DNA from: Phyllobacterium zundukense
GTDB taxonomy: Bacteria; Pseudomonadota; Alphaproteobacteria; Rhizobiales; Rhizobiaceae
Reading direction: 5' to 3'
DNA: 64,000 nucleotides
Assembly (NCBI RefSeq): GCF_025452195.1
Contig: NZ_CP104973.1
Location: forward strand, 3,021,001-3,085,000
In this document: in pieces, positions 8,350 to 17,199 of the stretch
Layout of the letters: every line of letters starts with the position of its first letter
Numbering within the stretch: position 1 is the stretch's first letter
Position numbers and translations under genes: made by a program
The notes under the pieces: model-generated
The model's input: the letters and a program-made list of their open reading frames with translations, nothing else
The model's database searches: none
Told to the model about the DNA's origin: nothing

Positions 8350-9162
8350 TTATAACCAATAGGTAACGCGTGAGCGAAAGCGGTTGAGGAAGAGGAGAGC
8401 AGCGGTCCATCCGGCAAGTGCCATGACGACGACGACGCCCCAATTGAGAAGCGTACCAGTCCCGCCAAGCAAGGGATCTCTGATGACGCTGATGAGATGA
8501 TAGAAGGGGTTGAAATCAAGTATCAAAATTGATTTGTCGGCGGGTAGTTGATGGGGTTGCCACATGATCGGTGTAACGTACATACCAACTTGCATGATGT
8601 TCTGTATGATTTGTGTCAAATCGCGATAGCGAGTGCATATCACCGACAGGATAACCATCATCCACAGCATATTCAGAGAAACCAGAAAGAATGCTGGAAT
8701 AACAAGCAAGGCATTGAAGCTTATAAATTTCCCGAATATCAAAAGAACTACGGGAAAAATGACGATATTATGGAATAATATTATCGAGTTTCTCCACCAT
8801 GTCCTGAGGATGTATGTGAAAAACGGCAACGGCAGTTGAAGCATTGTTTCCGTATTGGAAATGAAGCTTAGGCAGCCCTCATTGATCAACTGGGAATAGT
8901 AGCCCCACATTATCAGGCCGACACAGATGAACGGCAGGAACTCGGACATCGGCGACCTGAAAATCGTTCCAAAAATGAGACCCAGTGCACCGATGAGAAC
9001 ACCCATGTTGATAGTGAGCCAGAAAGCTCCCACACTCGATCTGCGATAGCGCTGCGCCACATCTTGCCAACCGAGAAGCGCAGCGAGACGGAAATTACCC
9101 ACCGCGGCCGTGACGTCTTCCCACGCGGTTATCTTTTGGGAGTTCGCTATCGTCATGGGCAT
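8350..9162 (-). CDS. ABC-2 type polysaccharide export permease (Wzm-like)
   Basis: A 270-residue inner-membrane protein with about six hydrophobic segments. It has the ABC-2 pattern of a cytosolic N-terminal amphipathic stretch (RLAALLGWQDVAQRYRRSSVGAFWL), which in this family contacts the ATPase, and a conserved C-terminal part (YVTPIMWQPHQLP...NPFYHLISVIRDPLL). This is the RfbA/KpsM/Wzm type that moves undecaprenyl- or lipid-linked polysaccharide out of the cytoplasm. It is encoded directly before the ATPase gene and the two should form one transporter. The sequence begins MPMTIANS, so the second ATG (9156) is an alternative start. Confidence 0.9.
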   Translation of the reverse strand: MPMTIANSQKITAWEDVTAAVGNFRLAALLGWQDVAQRYRRSSVGAFWLTINMGVLIGALGLIFGTIFRSPMSEFLPFICVGLIMWGYYSQLINEGCLSFISNTETMLQLPLPFFTYILRTWWRNSIILFHNIVIFPVVLLIFGKFISFNALLVIPAFFLVSLNMLWMMVILSVICTRYRDLTQIIQNIMQVGMYVTPIMWQPHQLPADKSILILDFNPFYHLISVIRDPLLGGTGTLLNWGVVVVMALAGWTAALLFLNRFRSRVTYWL

Positions 9163-9399
9163 GTGGTCTTTCTCTGGATCGTAACAGGGTGGTGTTGAAC
9201 GATGGGCTATATACTTAATGCCCCGGGGGTTCTATGCGGCATCAAGTTCCACCAACAACAACGAAAAGTGGCGGTAGCATGAAGAGGGCAGTCTCTGAAA
9301 GCCCTCAAGCACTCGATAATAGCGGGAAGGCCGTCATGCGGCCGTGTTTGGCGCGGGATGCATTCAATTGATACGCTTCCTTGCGCCGGGAGTTTTGGC

Positions 9400-10503
9400 T
9401 TACAGGACGGAATTCACTGGCGGGCAGGGTGCCGTTGCCGGCGGCGCCTCGGGTGAGTTGGGCCTGACCTTGGTCCCGGTGAGGGGCTTGTCGGCGGCGA
9501 TCAACCGGAACAGTTTCTTGGCCGGTCCCTGAAGCCATTCCACCCGGCCGGGGTAGGTCGAGGAGTAGCGCCATGGCGTGATGACGAAGTGAACCTTGTC
9601 GGACGACAGCCTGCGGGTAGCAAGCGCGAGGTCCAACATCACGCCGAGCGTAAGGCCGGGGTCGGCGGTGATAGACTTGGTAGCAGTGTTGAGGAAGCCG
9701 AACAGCCGCACCGGGTTGATCAGAGTCCAGCTGCTCAGCGTCTTCTTCGCCATGGCCGCCACGAAATCCTGCTGGCGCTGGATGCGGCCGATGTCGGACC
9801 TGTCGCCAATACTATGGCGGGTCCGGACGTACCCCAACGCCTGTTCTCCAAGCAGCGTTTGCCACCCGGTGGGCAGGTCTAACTGGACGTATTCGTCGCG
9901 GATAGGCTCAGGGATGCAGAGGTCCACTCCGCCAATCGCATCCACCATGCCCTTGAAACCGATGAAATCAACCGTGACGAAATGGTCGATATGGATGCCA
10001 GTGAGCGTTTCCACGGTCTTCCAGGTGCAGCCGATACCGCCGGAGCTGAATGACGAGTTTATCATGCCGATGCGCCGTTGCTGACCCGGCCGCCTTTCCC
10101 GGGAGCGGCAGGGTGGAAGCTCCACCAGCGAGTCGCGCGGAAAGCTGATCACGGCCGCCTCGTTGCGCGTGGGGGACATGTGCACAAGCATAATAATGTC
10201 CGCACGTTTCCCGGCGTACTTGTCGTCTCTCTGGTCCGACCCGACGACCAGGATGTTAAGCGCAGCGGTCGGTGCCTTGGCCGGGCGGGCGTCGCCGAGA
10301 TCCTCGCGGGTGACTTCGATTTGCCTGACATTGCTGGTGAGCTTCGCGTAAATGGCGGCAGGCAGGGCCAGCCCGACGATGATGACAATGAATGGCCACC
10401 GCAGGTAGGGGCGGCGTTGGGGCTTGTCCCCGGTTGCCGGCTGCTCGTCGATCAACCCACCGCTCACATGTTTCTCCGGGATGGGTTGGACGATAACCGC
10501 CAC
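9400..10503 (-). CDS. LytR-CpsA-Psr (LCP) family protein
   Basis: A 367-residue protein with a cytosolic N-terminus, one membrane anchor (about residues 35-52, PFIVIIVGLALPAAIYA) and an extracytoplasmic LCP domain. Family hallmarks are NILVVGSDQRDD, KRADIIMLVHMSP, ISFPRDSLVELP, INSSFSSGG, GFKGMVDAIGGVDLCIPEPI, and GEQALGYVRTRHSIGDRSDIGRIQRQQ. LCP enzymes transfer lipid-linked glycopolymers to the cell wall in Gram-positive bacteria. They are uncommon in alphaproteobacteria, and this one most resembles actinobacterial members by eye. The listed start is GTG without a clear ribosome site, so the N-terminus is uncertain. It stands between the Wzm/Wzt exporter and tRNA-Ser, which fits a role in surface polysaccharide and possible transfer. 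Confidence 0.85.
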   Translation of the reverse strand: MAVIVQPIPEKHVSGGLIDEQPATGDKPQRRPYLRWPFIVIIVGLALPAAIYAKLTSNVRQIEVTREDLGDARPAKAPTAALNILVVGSDQRDDKYAGKRADIIMLVHMSPTRNEAAVISFPRDSLVELPPCRSRERRPGQQRRIGMINSSFSSGGIGCTWKTVETLTGIHIDHFVTVDFIGFKGMVDAIGGVDLCIPEPIRDEYVQLDLPTGWQTLLGEQALGYVRTRHSIGDRSDIGRIQRQQDFVAAMAKKTLSSWTLINPVRLFGFLNTATKSITADPGLTLGVMLDLALATRRLSSDKVHFVITPWRYSSTYPGRVEWLQGPAKKLFRLIAADKPLTGTKVRPNSPEAPPATAPCPPVNSVL

Positions 10504-10732
10504 TGGCGGGGCCTGCCCGAACCCGATATATCCTGCCAGAAAAGATTCTATTCATACTCATCCAGAACGCAAGAGGCGACGCAGCCATAGCTCGACAGCA
10601 GGCGGTTACAGCTCGTCCAGGCCATCGTTGGCAAGAGACATCGAACTCAACGCCGATGCATAAACCGTATGGAGACGAGGCAGCCTTCCTAGTTCAAAAA
10701 CGGATTGGAAACTAACAGCGCTCTGTGTGAAA

Positions 10733-10822
10733 TGGCGGAGGGGGTGGGATTCGAACCCACGGTAGGCTCTCACCTACGCCGGTTTTCAAGACCGGTGCCT
10801 TAAACCGCTCGGCCACCCCTCC
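10733..10822 (-). tRNA. tRNA-Ser(UGA)
   Basis: Read on the minus strand the sequence begins GGAGGGGTGGCCGAGCGG, has the anticodon loop around TCTTGAAAA (anticodon TGA), a long class II variable arm (CGTAGGTGAGAGCCTACG), the T-loop GGTTCGAATCC, and ends CTCCG-CCA. The CCA is encoded. The long variable arm and the anticodon identify serine. It marks the boundary between the accessory left end and the cytochrome/sulfatase genes. I see no second copy of its 3' end in the window. Confidence 0.95.
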
Positions 10823-10972
10823 AACCTGTTGAAAAAACTTGATGATCTGGTTCATGATCATTTCGGCAATAAGCGGTTTGCTACCGAATGTTTATTCGGA
10901 GGCCTTTATAGCCTTTCGGATTGCAGCGTCAACCTGTTCTGCTGCGTTCGCCTGCATTCATTGTTGTTGATC

Positions 10973-13271
10973 TCAGTTGGCTCCAGTTGCAGCGCGCAAC
11001 TGCTTGATCAGCTCGGCTAGTTGCGGGTCGTCCGGGCGCTGCCGAGCCAGTGCATCGGCATATCTCAACGTTTCGGGATAGCGGCGAAGCTTCAGCCCAT
11101 ACTGGATGGCCGTGCCAAGAAGACTGGCATCGGTTTCTCCACCTGCAACCGCAAGATCAAGCAACGCGAGGGCTTCCCCGGTACGCCCGGCCGAATCCAG
11201 CGCAATGGCGAGCGTTGTCTTGTACCGGCTGTTGCCGGGGTCAAGCCGGACAGCCTCATCCAGTTCCCCGATCGCTTCTGGCAGGGCTTTCTGGCGAACG
11301 AGCGACAGAGCGTGTCCATAGCGGAGATCAGCCTGATCGGGTGACGCCGCGATCGCCTCGGCATAGGCCTGTTCGGACTTTTCGTTCTGGCCCGTCGCGC
11401 GGTAGAGTTCGGCTAGGTTGATGCGTGCACCTGAAAGCGCCGGATCGAGGTCGATTGCCTGGCGAAACGCTTGTTCGGCCTCGCCCGCGCGTTGCTGACC
11501 AAAAAGAAAGGTGCCAAAATTGTTCTGTGTCTCCGCAACGTCGGCATTGGCCTGGACATAGACACGCAGATCTTCGACGGCTGTGTCGAAGTTCTTTCTC
11601 GCATCGCCAAGCAAATCGAGGGAGGGGGTGCTGCCGAGAGCGGTAACAGCGGCAACGCGCACGGCGCGCGTGTCGTCGGCAAGAAGCCGCCCTATTGCAT
11701 CCAGCCGTTGTTCCGGTGGCAGATTAGCGGCCCCCTCTGCTGCCCCAAGCCGGACGAGTGGCTCCGGATCTTCCGCTGCCGCTCTTATGTCGGCAGCGAT
11801 GTTTTGTCCGCCGACGCGGCTCATCGCGGCCACCGCGCTGCCTCGGACGATGCCCGCCTGTTCGCCGTCGGCGACGATCTTGCGCAATGCCTCGATCGAT
11901 TGCGGATGGTTCTGTGCCGCGCCCGCAAAAGCATGTGCAGTTGTTTTGCGCTCACGCCAGGCCTTGCCATACCACACGTCCATGGTGTCGGCCGCCCAGG
12001 CGTTGCTCTTTTCCTGGTGGCAGGTGGTGCAAGCGTTCGGCGTGCCATAAGCGGCCGACAGGTCAGGACGCGGCACGACGAAAGAGTGGTCGCGCCGCGG
12101 GTCGACCTTCATATAGGTACGCTCAGGCATATGGCAATTGGTGCACTGCGACCCCGATGACCCCGTCGCATGACGCGTGTGGGCGGGGGTGTCGAAATCG
12201 CCGCCCGGATTGAACTTCACAAAGCGCTCCGGTGGCAATTTCGTATGACATTGGGTGCACAAGGCATTGCCCTGCGCCTTGAGTTTGGCTTCATGTTGCG
12301 TATGGCAATCGAGGCAGGTGACACCTGCTGTTGCCATCTTGCTCTGTTGGAAAGAGCCGTACTCGAATACCTCGTCGAGTATCTGCCCGTCAGGGAAATA
12401 GAGGTCAGGCCGGAGTAGCGCCGGGGAGAATTGGTCGAGAAACGGCCGTCCGGCCTGTTGGCCGCCGAGAAGCTTGGTCCGTCGCGAGTGACAGCCAAAG
12501 CAAGCGCTCGCATCAGGCTTCGAAAGTCCTGGATCGGGGCCTATGGTCGTCAGGGCAGGCTGCTGCCTAGCCTCCGCCCACTCGACATGTTTCGCGCCGG
12601 CGCCATGACAGGACTGGCAGCCGATGCTGGTCGCGACATAAGTTGACCGGTATTCCTTCGTCGCTGGCTGGAAGTTGATCTGGGGATCGGTTGAATGACA
12701 GTCGATGCAGGTCCGGTTCCAGCGGTAGAACGGGCCCGTCCAGTGATAGGTGGAACCCGGTTTTGCCGGCTTGCCTTCGCCCAGCCAGAGCCATCGCTGT
12801 TTTTCCGTGTCCCAGGCAATGTCGAGCGCCTGCAGCTTGCCACCGCCGGTATCGGCGAGATATTGCTGCAGCGGTTCGTAGGCAAAAGTATACTTGACCT
12901 CGAATTCTGCCTGCTGGCCGTCAGCGCCCTCGGTGCGGACAAAGAAGCGCTTGTCTCGCTGAAAAAACGTTGAAACAAGGCCATCGTGCTCGAAGCGGGC
13001 TTTGTTGAAATCCGCCCGCACTGTCTTGTCGTTGGCGATGGCCATCGCCTTGGCGTGATTCTGATTTGGCAAATGCCGCGGCCTCATTGGAGTGGCATAA
13101 TGTGCAGGTTTTCTCGTCTACGAATCCCTCATGTATGGAGATCAGCGAATCAGTATTGGAAGCAGGGACATTCTCGGCGGCAATAGCCTGCCCGACGAAT
13201 ACGAGCAGAAAGGTAAGCGAAAATGCCGTCCAAAGCGCGGTATGACGAGCGCGCAACCGGATCTTTCGCAT
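10973..13271 (-). pseudogene. Eight-haem cytochrome c with HEAT-like and TPR repeats, frameshifted near the N-terminus
   Basis: The start at 13271 gives a signal peptide (MRKIRLRARHTALWTAFSL... QAIAAE) and the first haem site, CTLCH. Around 13045-13065 the frame shifts: the first frame runs AFAKSESRQGD and the second continues NHAKAMAIANDKTV. One inserted base explains it. The second frame then carries seven more CxxCH sites (CIDCH, CQSCH, CFGCH, CLDCH, CTQCH, CTNCH, CTTCH), a HEAT-like helical region, and TPR repeats at the C-terminus. The whole would be about 765 residues in the periplasm. It resembles uncharacterised multihaem cytochrome/TPR proteins; the electron-transfer role is inferred. 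The second frame has its own ATG (13087) but then lacks export. It lies 57 bases after the HAD gene. Confidence 0.8.
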
Positions 13272-13328
13272 TTCAGTCAGCACAACGTTACCCGCACCCG
13301 CATCCAATCGTTTATCCGGCTGTCCGTC

Positions 13329-14336
13329 CTATTTCTCTGGAAAAATCTGCTTCCAGTCGGCCTTCATGTCCACGACGGTCCACTGGTTCACGGCAGCAGC
13401 ATCGAGCGCCGTATCGAGGCGGCCGAATTCCGTATTCCGGTCGTAGGCATATTCGCGCTCGGCATCGGTGTGGTGTACGATCATGCCGAAAGCGGGCTTG
13501 TCGCCCAGGGTCGTCCACTGCAGCATCTCGAGATCGCCATCGGAATTGCCGAACGCGGCGATCGGGCGACGGCCTATGTGCTCGTTGATACCAACAGGCT
13601 TGCCGGCCTTGTCGTCGATGAAGTTGACTTGCGGCAGCCGCATCAGGGTCGGGGATCCGTCCTTCATCTCAAACTGCGTCTTGATCGATGAGCCGACGAC
13701 CTGCTCGGGCGGAACGCCATAGACCTTTTCGGTCCAGGGCCGCATCAACTCGATGCCACCACCCGATACGATGAAGGTCTTGAAGCCATTGGCGCGCAGA
13801 TAGGCGAGCAGTTCGAGCATCGGCTGATAGACCAGCTCGGTGTAAGGCTTCTTGAAGCGCGGGTCTCGCGCGGTTGCAATCCAGTCGGTGACGATCTTCT
13901 GGAACTCCTCGCTGGTCATTCCGGCATGGGTCGCCATGATGAGCTCCAACAGCCCCTTTTCGCCGGCTGCGGCAAGGGTCTTCATGTCCCCTTCGAGCAC
14001 TGCCCTGAATGGCTGCGTTTCCTTCCATTCCGGATGCGATGCGGCCTCGGCCTTTACCCGGTCGAGAGCGAAGGCGAGCTGGGTGTACATCGGATGCTCG
14101 ACCCACAAGGTGCCATCATTGTCGAACACGGCGATGCGTTCCGGTTCCGCCACGAAGTCGGTTGAGCCTTCCTTGGTCACCTTCTCGACGAAAGCGACGA
14201 TGGCCGCCTTTGGTGCCGTGTCGTTCCATGACGGCAGGGGATCGTTTTGCGCCAACGCCGGGACAGCGACAAGAAGGATGGCCGCGATACCCAGCGCTGC
14301 AACGCAGGCAACTTTGGCAAGATAAGCTTTGAACAT
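13329..14336 (-). CDS. Secreted HAD-superfamily phosphatase
   Basis: A 335-residue haloacid-dehalogenase-fold hydrolase with a cleavable signal peptide (about residues 1-29, ending VPALA-Q). The catalytic motif is FDNDGTLW (D72 nucleophile, D74 acid/base), motif II is the serine of FIVSGGG, and the acidic motif IV is AFGNSDGDLEML. It should hydrolyse a phosphomonoester in the periplasm. A GGAGG upstream of the ATG at 14336 supports this start over a longer frame that begins at 14357. It lies between the sulfatase and the cytochrome on the same strand, with a strong hairpin separating it from the sulfatase. The substrate is unknown; co-location suggests phosphate and sulfate ester scavenging. 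Confidence 0.85.
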   Translation of the reverse strand: MFKAYLAKVACVAALGIAAILLVAVPALAQNDPLPSWNDTAPKAAIVAFVEKVTKEGSTDFVAEPERIAVFDNDGTLWVEHPMYTQLAFALDRVKAEAASHPEWKETQPFRAVLEGDMKTLAAAGEKGLLELIMATHAGMTSEEFQKIVTDWIATARDPRFKKPYTELVYQPMLELLAYLRANGFKTFIVSGGGIELMRPWTEKVYGVPPEQVVGSSIKTQFEMKDGSPTLMRLPQVNFIDDKAGKPVGINEHIGRRPIAAFGNSDGDLEMLQWTTLGDKPAFGMIVHHTDAEREYAYDRNTEFGRLDTALDAAAVNQWTVVDMKADWKQIFPEK

Positions 14337-14396
14337 GATGAAATCCTCCAATGCCATCTACGCGTGTCCATACGCGCAAGCGGATTGAGCGAGAGG

Positions 14397-14417
14397 CCCC
14401 CCGGCTCGGCCGGGGGG
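14397..14417 (-). terminator. Strong GC hairpin between sulfatase and HAD genes
   Basis: A perfect 9-bp stem of CCCCCCGGC and GCCGGGGGG with a 3-base loop, just after the sulfatase stop. There is no following T run on the minus strand, so it may be an mRNA-stabilising or attenuating hairpin and not a full terminator. Confidence 0.55.
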
Positions 14418-14427
14418 TATTTCAGTA

Positions 14428-16098
14428 TCAATTGCCGGTTGGCAGTGGAATAGTAACGCCTTCCTTCGCGAGCGAGTCCCGCACCCACTCGAACTTCTGA
14501 TAATTCGAAAGCGTGATGGGTCCTGTGTAGCCGACGCTCTGCATCTTGCGGGGCGGATACTCAACATAAGTTTTCATGATTTTCTGAAGTTCCTCGCCCA
14601 TGACCACACCCATCCAGGTCCGCTCGGCGAAGTTGTTCATGAAGATATCATAGCGTTCCTGCGGGTCCTGCCACAGGTCGAACACCTGGGGTACCGTGGC
14701 GACATACTTTTCCGCGCCCTTCCAGCCGAGGTTCGAATCGACTGCCAGTCCGCCGGTCGAGGCTCCGTCATCGCCACGAAGATTGAACGCGAACTTGTAG
14801 TTGTTAACGCGAATAGCGCCGGGTGAAAGCTCGTTCTCGGTGAAATAGAACCAGGATTTGCGTGGCGATGGACCCGAGCTGGTCAGCACAGGTGTCATGT
14901 CAAAGCTATCGAAGATAATTGGCTTGTCTTCGCGGTCCTTGTCGGGCAATGGCACACCAGCGACCGAGGCAAACGTAGCCATGAGGTCTAAACCGCCAAG
15001 GAGCTCGTGGTTCTTTGTGTTGGGCTTGACCTTGCCAGGCCATACGGCGATCGCCGGAACGCGATTGCCACCCTCACGCAAGGTGCCCTTGGTACCGCGG
15101 AGAGGCGTGTATCCGGCATCCGGATAGACATCCTGCCACGCGCCGTTGTCAGTGGTGTAGAAAACCAGCGTGTTCCGGTCCATGCCTGTCTCACGCAGCT
15201 TGTCCATGATCCGGCCGATGCGGGTGTCGAGTTCGACAACCGAATCCGCATATTTGCTCTTCGACAGTGATTTCAGCTGAAACTCGGGCGCCGGCATGTT
15301 CGGCTGATGGACCTTCATGAAGTTGACGTTTATGAAGAAAGGTTCGTCCGGCTTCTGTGATGCTGCATCAAGGAATTCAATCGCTGCCTTCTCGACGTAA
15401 CTGTCGAAGAACGGGATGCCGACGACGCCTTCCTTGCCGTCGATCGTCGGGGTATCGACATATTGGCCGTTGACCTTGAATTCCTCTGTCACCGGACCAC
15501 CGGCCTTGCCGGACAGCGCACCCTTCGTCACCTTCTGAAACATTGCACGGAGCGAAGGATCCATGTCGGGGAACCAGGTCGGGTCCGCGTATGTATAGGC
15601 ATTGAGGTGATAGAGGCCGGCATATTTCATCTCGTCGTAGCCCTGGGCATTGGGCAGGGCATAATCGGCTTCACCAAGATGCCATTTGCCGGTGAAGTAA
15701 GTGTGGTAGCCGCCGCGCTTGAGCACGGAGGCAAGCGTCCATTCGGCCGCCGGCAGGCCTCCGCCTTGACCCTGGAACGCTACTGTCGTCATGCCGCTAC
15801 GATTCGGAATGCGGCCCGTCTGCATGGCGGCACGGCCAGGTGTGCAACTTGGTTGTGCGTAGAACGAAAAGAAGGTCATGCCCTCGCTCGCCAGTTTGTC
15901 GATGCTCGGCGTTGGCATGCCCCGTCCTTCGCCGCCGCCATAAGGACCGAGGTCGCCATAGCCAGTGTCGTCGGACACGATGAACAGGATGTTGGGCTTC
16001 TTTTGCGCGTCCTGCGCCTCGGCGGGTGCGAGCACACCGCATAACATCGTCCCGGCTACCAAAGCACCAAGACTGAACTTCAGGGTTCTCCCGGTCAT
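14428..16098 (-). CDS. Arylsulfatase-type sulfatase, secreted
   Basis: A 556-residue type I sulfatase with a signal peptide (GALVAGTMLCGVLAPAEAQ). The metal-binding aspartates D43-D44 are in NILFIVSDDTGYGD, and the modification motif is S84-C85-T86-P87-G88-R89, where C85 must be oxidised to formylglycine. Further metal and active-site motifs are GKWHLGE, FFINVNFMKVHQP and YTTDNGAW. It should hydrolyse sulfate esters in the periplasm. Cys-type activation needs a formylglycine-generating enzyme, and none is in this window. A GGAGAAG seven bases before the ATG at 16098 decides the start over longer frames. It is first in the run sulfatase, HAD phosphatase, cytochrome. Confidence 0.93.
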   Translation of the reverse strand: MTGRTLKFSLGALVAGTMLCGVLAPAEAQDAQKKPNILFIVSDDTGYGDLGPYGGGEGRGMPTPSIDKLASEGMTFFSFYAQPSCTPGRAAMQTGRIPNRSGMTTVAFQGQGGGLPAAEWTLASVLKRGGYHTYFTGKWHLGEADYALPNAQGYDEMKYAGLYHLNAYTYADPTWFPDMDPSLRAMFQKVTKGALSGKAGGPVTEEFKVNGQYVDTPTIDGKEGVVGIPFFDSYVEKAAIEFLDAASQKPDEPFFINVNFMKVHQPNMPAPEFQLKSLSKSKYADSVVELDTRIGRIMDKLRETGMDRNTLVFYTTDNGAWQDVYPDAGYTPLRGTKGTLREGGNRVPAIAVWPGKVKPNTKNHELLGGLDLMATFASVAGVPLPDKDREDKPIIFDSFDMTPVLTSSGPSPRKSWFYFTENELSPGAIRVNNYKFAFNLRGDDGASTGGLAVDSNLGWKGAEKYVATVPQVFDLWQDPQERYDIFMNNFAERTWMGVVMGEELQKIMKTYVEYPPRKMQSVGYTGPITLSNYQKFEWVRDSLAKEGVTIPLPTGN

Positions 16099-16342
16099 TT
16101 TTAGCTTCTCCGTTTGACATTGCGTATTCATTTTTGACGAGATCACGGAGGCCGCGTTCGGCGGCCTGAAACGTCCCTCCCGGCTGTACGAAACAGCGAT
16201 CCGAGCAATGCTGATTGGGTGTTCGATGGTGAGCAGATTTACGCAAATTCGCAGCCGTGAGGTGTCCTCCGTTTAAACGCCGACTAAGTATTTTACTCGA
16301 AGTTATGTCTGCTACTTCAAATTATTCTTGGATCAGCTGCCG

Positions 16343-16363
16343 GTGAAGTACGTAACAGTTACA
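16343..16363. repeat. Left copy of a perfect 21-bp inverted repeat
   Basis: These 21 bases (beginning GTGAAGTACGTAACAG) are the exact reverse complement of 17087-17107, about 740 bp away on the other side of the channel-like gene. Each copy contains the small palindrome GTAAC-A-GTTAC. Each lies upstream of an outward-facing gene (the sulfatase and the DUF992 gene) in the same relative orientation, so the pair may be operator sites or the ends of a small element. Confidence 0.8.
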
Positions 16364-16421
16364 AACACGGACGTTGCCGGCAGGCCCTTAAAGTTTTAAT
16401 TGTTCAACTTCTGTACGGACG

Positions 16422-16931
16422 TCAGGAGCTATTCCGGTTGCCGGAATCTTCCGAAGAAGCGCCATCGTCCAATCCCTTGGCGCGCTCCCTGTCGAGCCTG
16501 CCAAACTCCGTCATGATGCTTACGAGCACGCTGCCCGTCCACCCGAAGGTGAACAAACCGGATATCGCTATGACTGGTCCGAGCAACCGCCACTGATCAG
16601 GCAATCGGATGGTACCTTCGCCGAGTGTGGTGTAGTTTTCCAATACGAAATAATAGCTGTCCCGCATCGAGGGAATTAAACCTCGCGCAGAAATCGGAAT
16701 GGCCCAGATAAGGGTCTCGGCAAAATGCAACGTTGCAAGGGACGCGATGGTGACCGCCAGCAGCAGGTTTAGTCGCCAATGTGGCGTGCTTCTTGTCATA
16801 TGAATCCAGGATCTGCTGAAGCGTCGATTTATGACTCTGATGCCCGCGCCGTGGACGAAAATGACAATGATCAATATCAGCGTGCCAACCGCAATTTCCA
16901 GAACAGGCGTGGTGGTTGAAAGTTCGTCCAT
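16422..16931 (-). CDS. Small pore-loop membrane protein related to two-pass potassium channels
   Basis: A 169-residue inner-membrane protein with three or four hydrophobic segments: about residues 10-30, 53-75, a re-entrant pore-like stretch YYFVLENYTTLGEGTIRLP, and about 115-140 (LLGPVIAISGLFTFGWTGSVLVSIM). The pore-helix/filter pattern and following helix match the bacterial ion-channel (2TM) family. The filter reads TTLGEG where potassium channels have T-x-G-Y-G-D. The C-terminus is polar and charged. Ion selectivity is therefore doubtful. The gene stands alone between the two copies of the 21-bp inverted repeat. Confidence 0.7.
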   Translation of the reverse strand: MDELSTTTPVLEIAVGTLILIIVIFVHGAGIRVINRRFSRSWIHMTRSTPHWRLNLLLAVTIASLATLHFAETLIWAIPISARGLIPSMRDSYYFVLENYTTLGEGTIRLPDQWRLLGPVIAISGLFTFGWTGSVLVSIMTEFGRLDRERAKGLDDGASSEDSGNRNSS

Positions 16932-17086
16932 CCTTTTGTCCTTATGAGCTCAAGAAGAGTTGCAGCCCCGGTTCTATCCGCCCGGGTGGTGATGAACCAG
17001 ACTACTCGCAACGTTCGGTCCAATCAGTCCCAAGTCAATTGTCAGGTGCGAAGTTCGGGCGTCGAATGTTCTTCGGACAGCCTCCC

Positions 17087-17107
17087 TGTAACTGTTACGT
17101 ACTTCAC
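17087..17107. repeat. Right copy of a perfect 21-bp inverted repeat
   Basis: Exact reverse complement of 16343-16363. It lies 93 bases upstream of the DUF992 start. The flanking bases of the two copies do not match and I see no target duplication next to them. Confidence 0.8.
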
Positions 17108-17199
17108 TTCTTCGGTCTGCAACGAACCTATGGGGTTTCAGTGTATCGCTCGAAACCGCCCAACGTTGTTTCCAACGGATCGAACAATAGGAGTTGCGA

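Noticed and set aside
10733..10822. tRNA-Ser as a genomic island attachment site
   Set aside because: The gene order fits, but I found no repeat of the tRNA 3' end and no integrase in the window, so no island boundary is claimed.
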